Below are positions 62,917-64,000 of a stretch of DNA of 64,000 bases, in pieces. Under the pieces are notes generated by a model. That model worked only from the letters and a program-made list of their open reading frames with translations, was not told the origin of the DNA and made no database searches. The position numbers and the translations under genes are program-made. Source of the DNA: Astatotilapia calliptera (Eukaryota > Chordata > Actinopteri > Cichliformes > Cichlidae); the NCBI RefSeq assembly GCF_900246225.1, contig NC_039320.1:4785555-4849554 (forward strand). The letters run 5' to 3'. Positions within the stretch are counted from its first letter, which is position 1. Every line of letters begins with the position of its first letter.

Positions 62917-63825
62917 CAGTCTTATTAGGTAATGTTCAAATAATGTGATCATCCCAGTGTTTCCAGTGTGGGAGAAAGTACTCAGGGCCTTCAAGTTACA
63001 CACTATGAAAGGCAGCAACAAGTTTAATGTTCAGAAACCTAAAGTCTGTATCAGCAGCAGAATGGAACTAAAATAAATGTTGGTTTCAGTTCTATGAAGC
63101 TTTGAGTATTTTGGATCAGTAGCTGCTGTGTTTGTTGCATCACATTGCTGTAACTGTTTATATGCTTTATATATTCTGAGCTAAGTTGATCTATAGTGTT
63201 ACATCATATTCTATAAGGATGTTATGTGTTTGTAGACTTTCTGCCCAGTTTGACCCATTTAGCAGAAGTCAGCCTGTTTAAGGCTCTGATATCTATTCTG
63301 TGTGACTTAAAGCAGTTATGACATGGTCTGATTTTCTCACCCAATAAAGGAATATTTCATATATCAGTCTACTCTTCATTCTATCAGACACAGTTATCAC
63401 AGCTCCTACATTTGCTTTTTACACATATATGTAAGCATTGAGCCACATTTAGTACCAACATATTAAATGAACAATATTTGTCTCTTATATATGATACATC
63501 TGTATACACACTGTCACAGATACTTGTCTGTGAGTGAAGTGATTAATATAATAACTATAATATTGGCCATATTATATTTACATTACCACAGTGAGATGAC
63601 TTTAGTCTCATGAACAACATCAGCTAATTGTTATTTACAGCTAATCTTAAACGACTGTTCAGCACAGAAATGAAGCCCAACAATCATGTTTCACAGTCCT
63701 GTGGTCTCAGCCTCAGATACTCATCAAATCACACAGAGCTCATGTAGAAACAAATGAACTAAATATGTTCTCCTTCATTTCTGTCAAACAAAGCTGTATG
63801 AAACGTTTCCAGCTGTTAGTATCAT
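62917..63825. other. Intergenic sequence, no gene recognised
   Basis: AT-rich sequence without coding signal or defined repeat. Confidence 0.4.
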
Positions 63826-63840
63826 GGTTGCTAGGCAACC
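63826..63840. promoter_or_regulatory. X-box-like palindrome (RFX-type site)
   Basis: GGTTGCTAGGCAACC is a perfect 6-bp inverted repeat with a 3-bp spacer and matches the form of RFX-family X-box sites found in promoters of ciliary and some immune genes. GC content rises directly downstream. Function is inferred from the motif and position. Confidence 0.45.
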
Positions 63841-63841
63841 T

Positions 63842-64000
63842 GGGCAGCGCGACGGAGGCTAGACGTCCCATTTCACGAGCCTACGAGCCTCGCACTTCGG
63901 CCTTAGCGGTCTTTGAGTACGCGGCCCTTGAGGACTTTAAAGCTGCAGAACCTGAATCGGGATACAGCCATGATGATCTCCAGCCTCGTGCTCGCCAACA
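63842..64000 (+). other. Possible first exon of a gene leaving the window
   Basis: The last 150 bp are CpG-richer than the preceding 900 bp. An ATG at 63970 in context ACAGCCATGA would give MMISSLVLAN to the window edge. Another frame is open across the whole stretch (including EYAALEDFKAAEPESGYSHD) but has no start codon here. I do not recognise either product. Confidence 0.25.

Overview
The window is teleost nuclear DNA, most likely from a percomorph (a cichlid-like fish would fit). Three things point there: a fish-type NLRC3-like gene with an N-terminal MDQCEDREEG-type exon and a FISNA-NACHT exon, tandem C2H2 zinc-finger and B30.2 sequences of the kinds that cluster with NLR genes in fish, and a dense mixture of L2-like, L1-like, Penelope-like, Tc1, hAT, piggyBac-like and retroviral elements. 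No tRNA, rRNA or CRISPR array is visible.

Layout. 1-13,100 (minus strand): an NLRC3-like gene. Two short coding exons (7684-7804, 7498-7599), a third exon (about 2535-2790) and the large FISNA-NACHT exon (586-2383) join in consistent splice phases; possible untranslated first exons end at 12,999 and 10,596. Leucine-rich-repeat exons would lie beyond position 1. 13,100-21,780: gene-poor, with LINE, Penelope-like and Tc1 remnants, a diverged duplication and microsatellites. 21,781-29,445: a minus-strand endogenous retrovirus with 472-bp LTRs that look identical by eye, open env and RNase H-integrase frames, but a broken gag start and a deleted reverse transcriptase core. 29,446-33,942: mostly unassigned sequence and a truncated B30.2 (SPRY) exon.

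34,060-57,927 (minus strand): a C2H2 zinc-finger gene whose two visible coding exons (56827-57927 and 34060-34752) are separated by a 22-kb intron. Nearly all of that intron is one hAT element (35074-56814; perfect 17-bp terminal inverted repeat, 8-bp target duplication ATAAATAC) that has itself been invaded repeatedly. One insertion is a 16.6-kb LINE-rich block flanked by a 17-bp target duplication. The others are a small MITE, a short LTR (TRIM-like) element, and a stack of two further hAT-like elements with an apparently intact Tc1 element at the centre. Without the hAT the intron would be about 325 bp.

57,928-64,000: a piggyBac-like MITE, two LINE 3' fragments, a large hAT-type MITE with its target duplication, and at the right edge a perfect GGTTGC-N3-GCAACC palindrome resembling an RFX X-box, just before what may be the first exon of another gene.

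Host coding content is therefore confined to minus-strand immune or zinc-finger-type genes; almost everything else that codes is transposon- or retrovirus-derived. Calls rest on reading the sequence and on recognised family motifs; no database search was possible.
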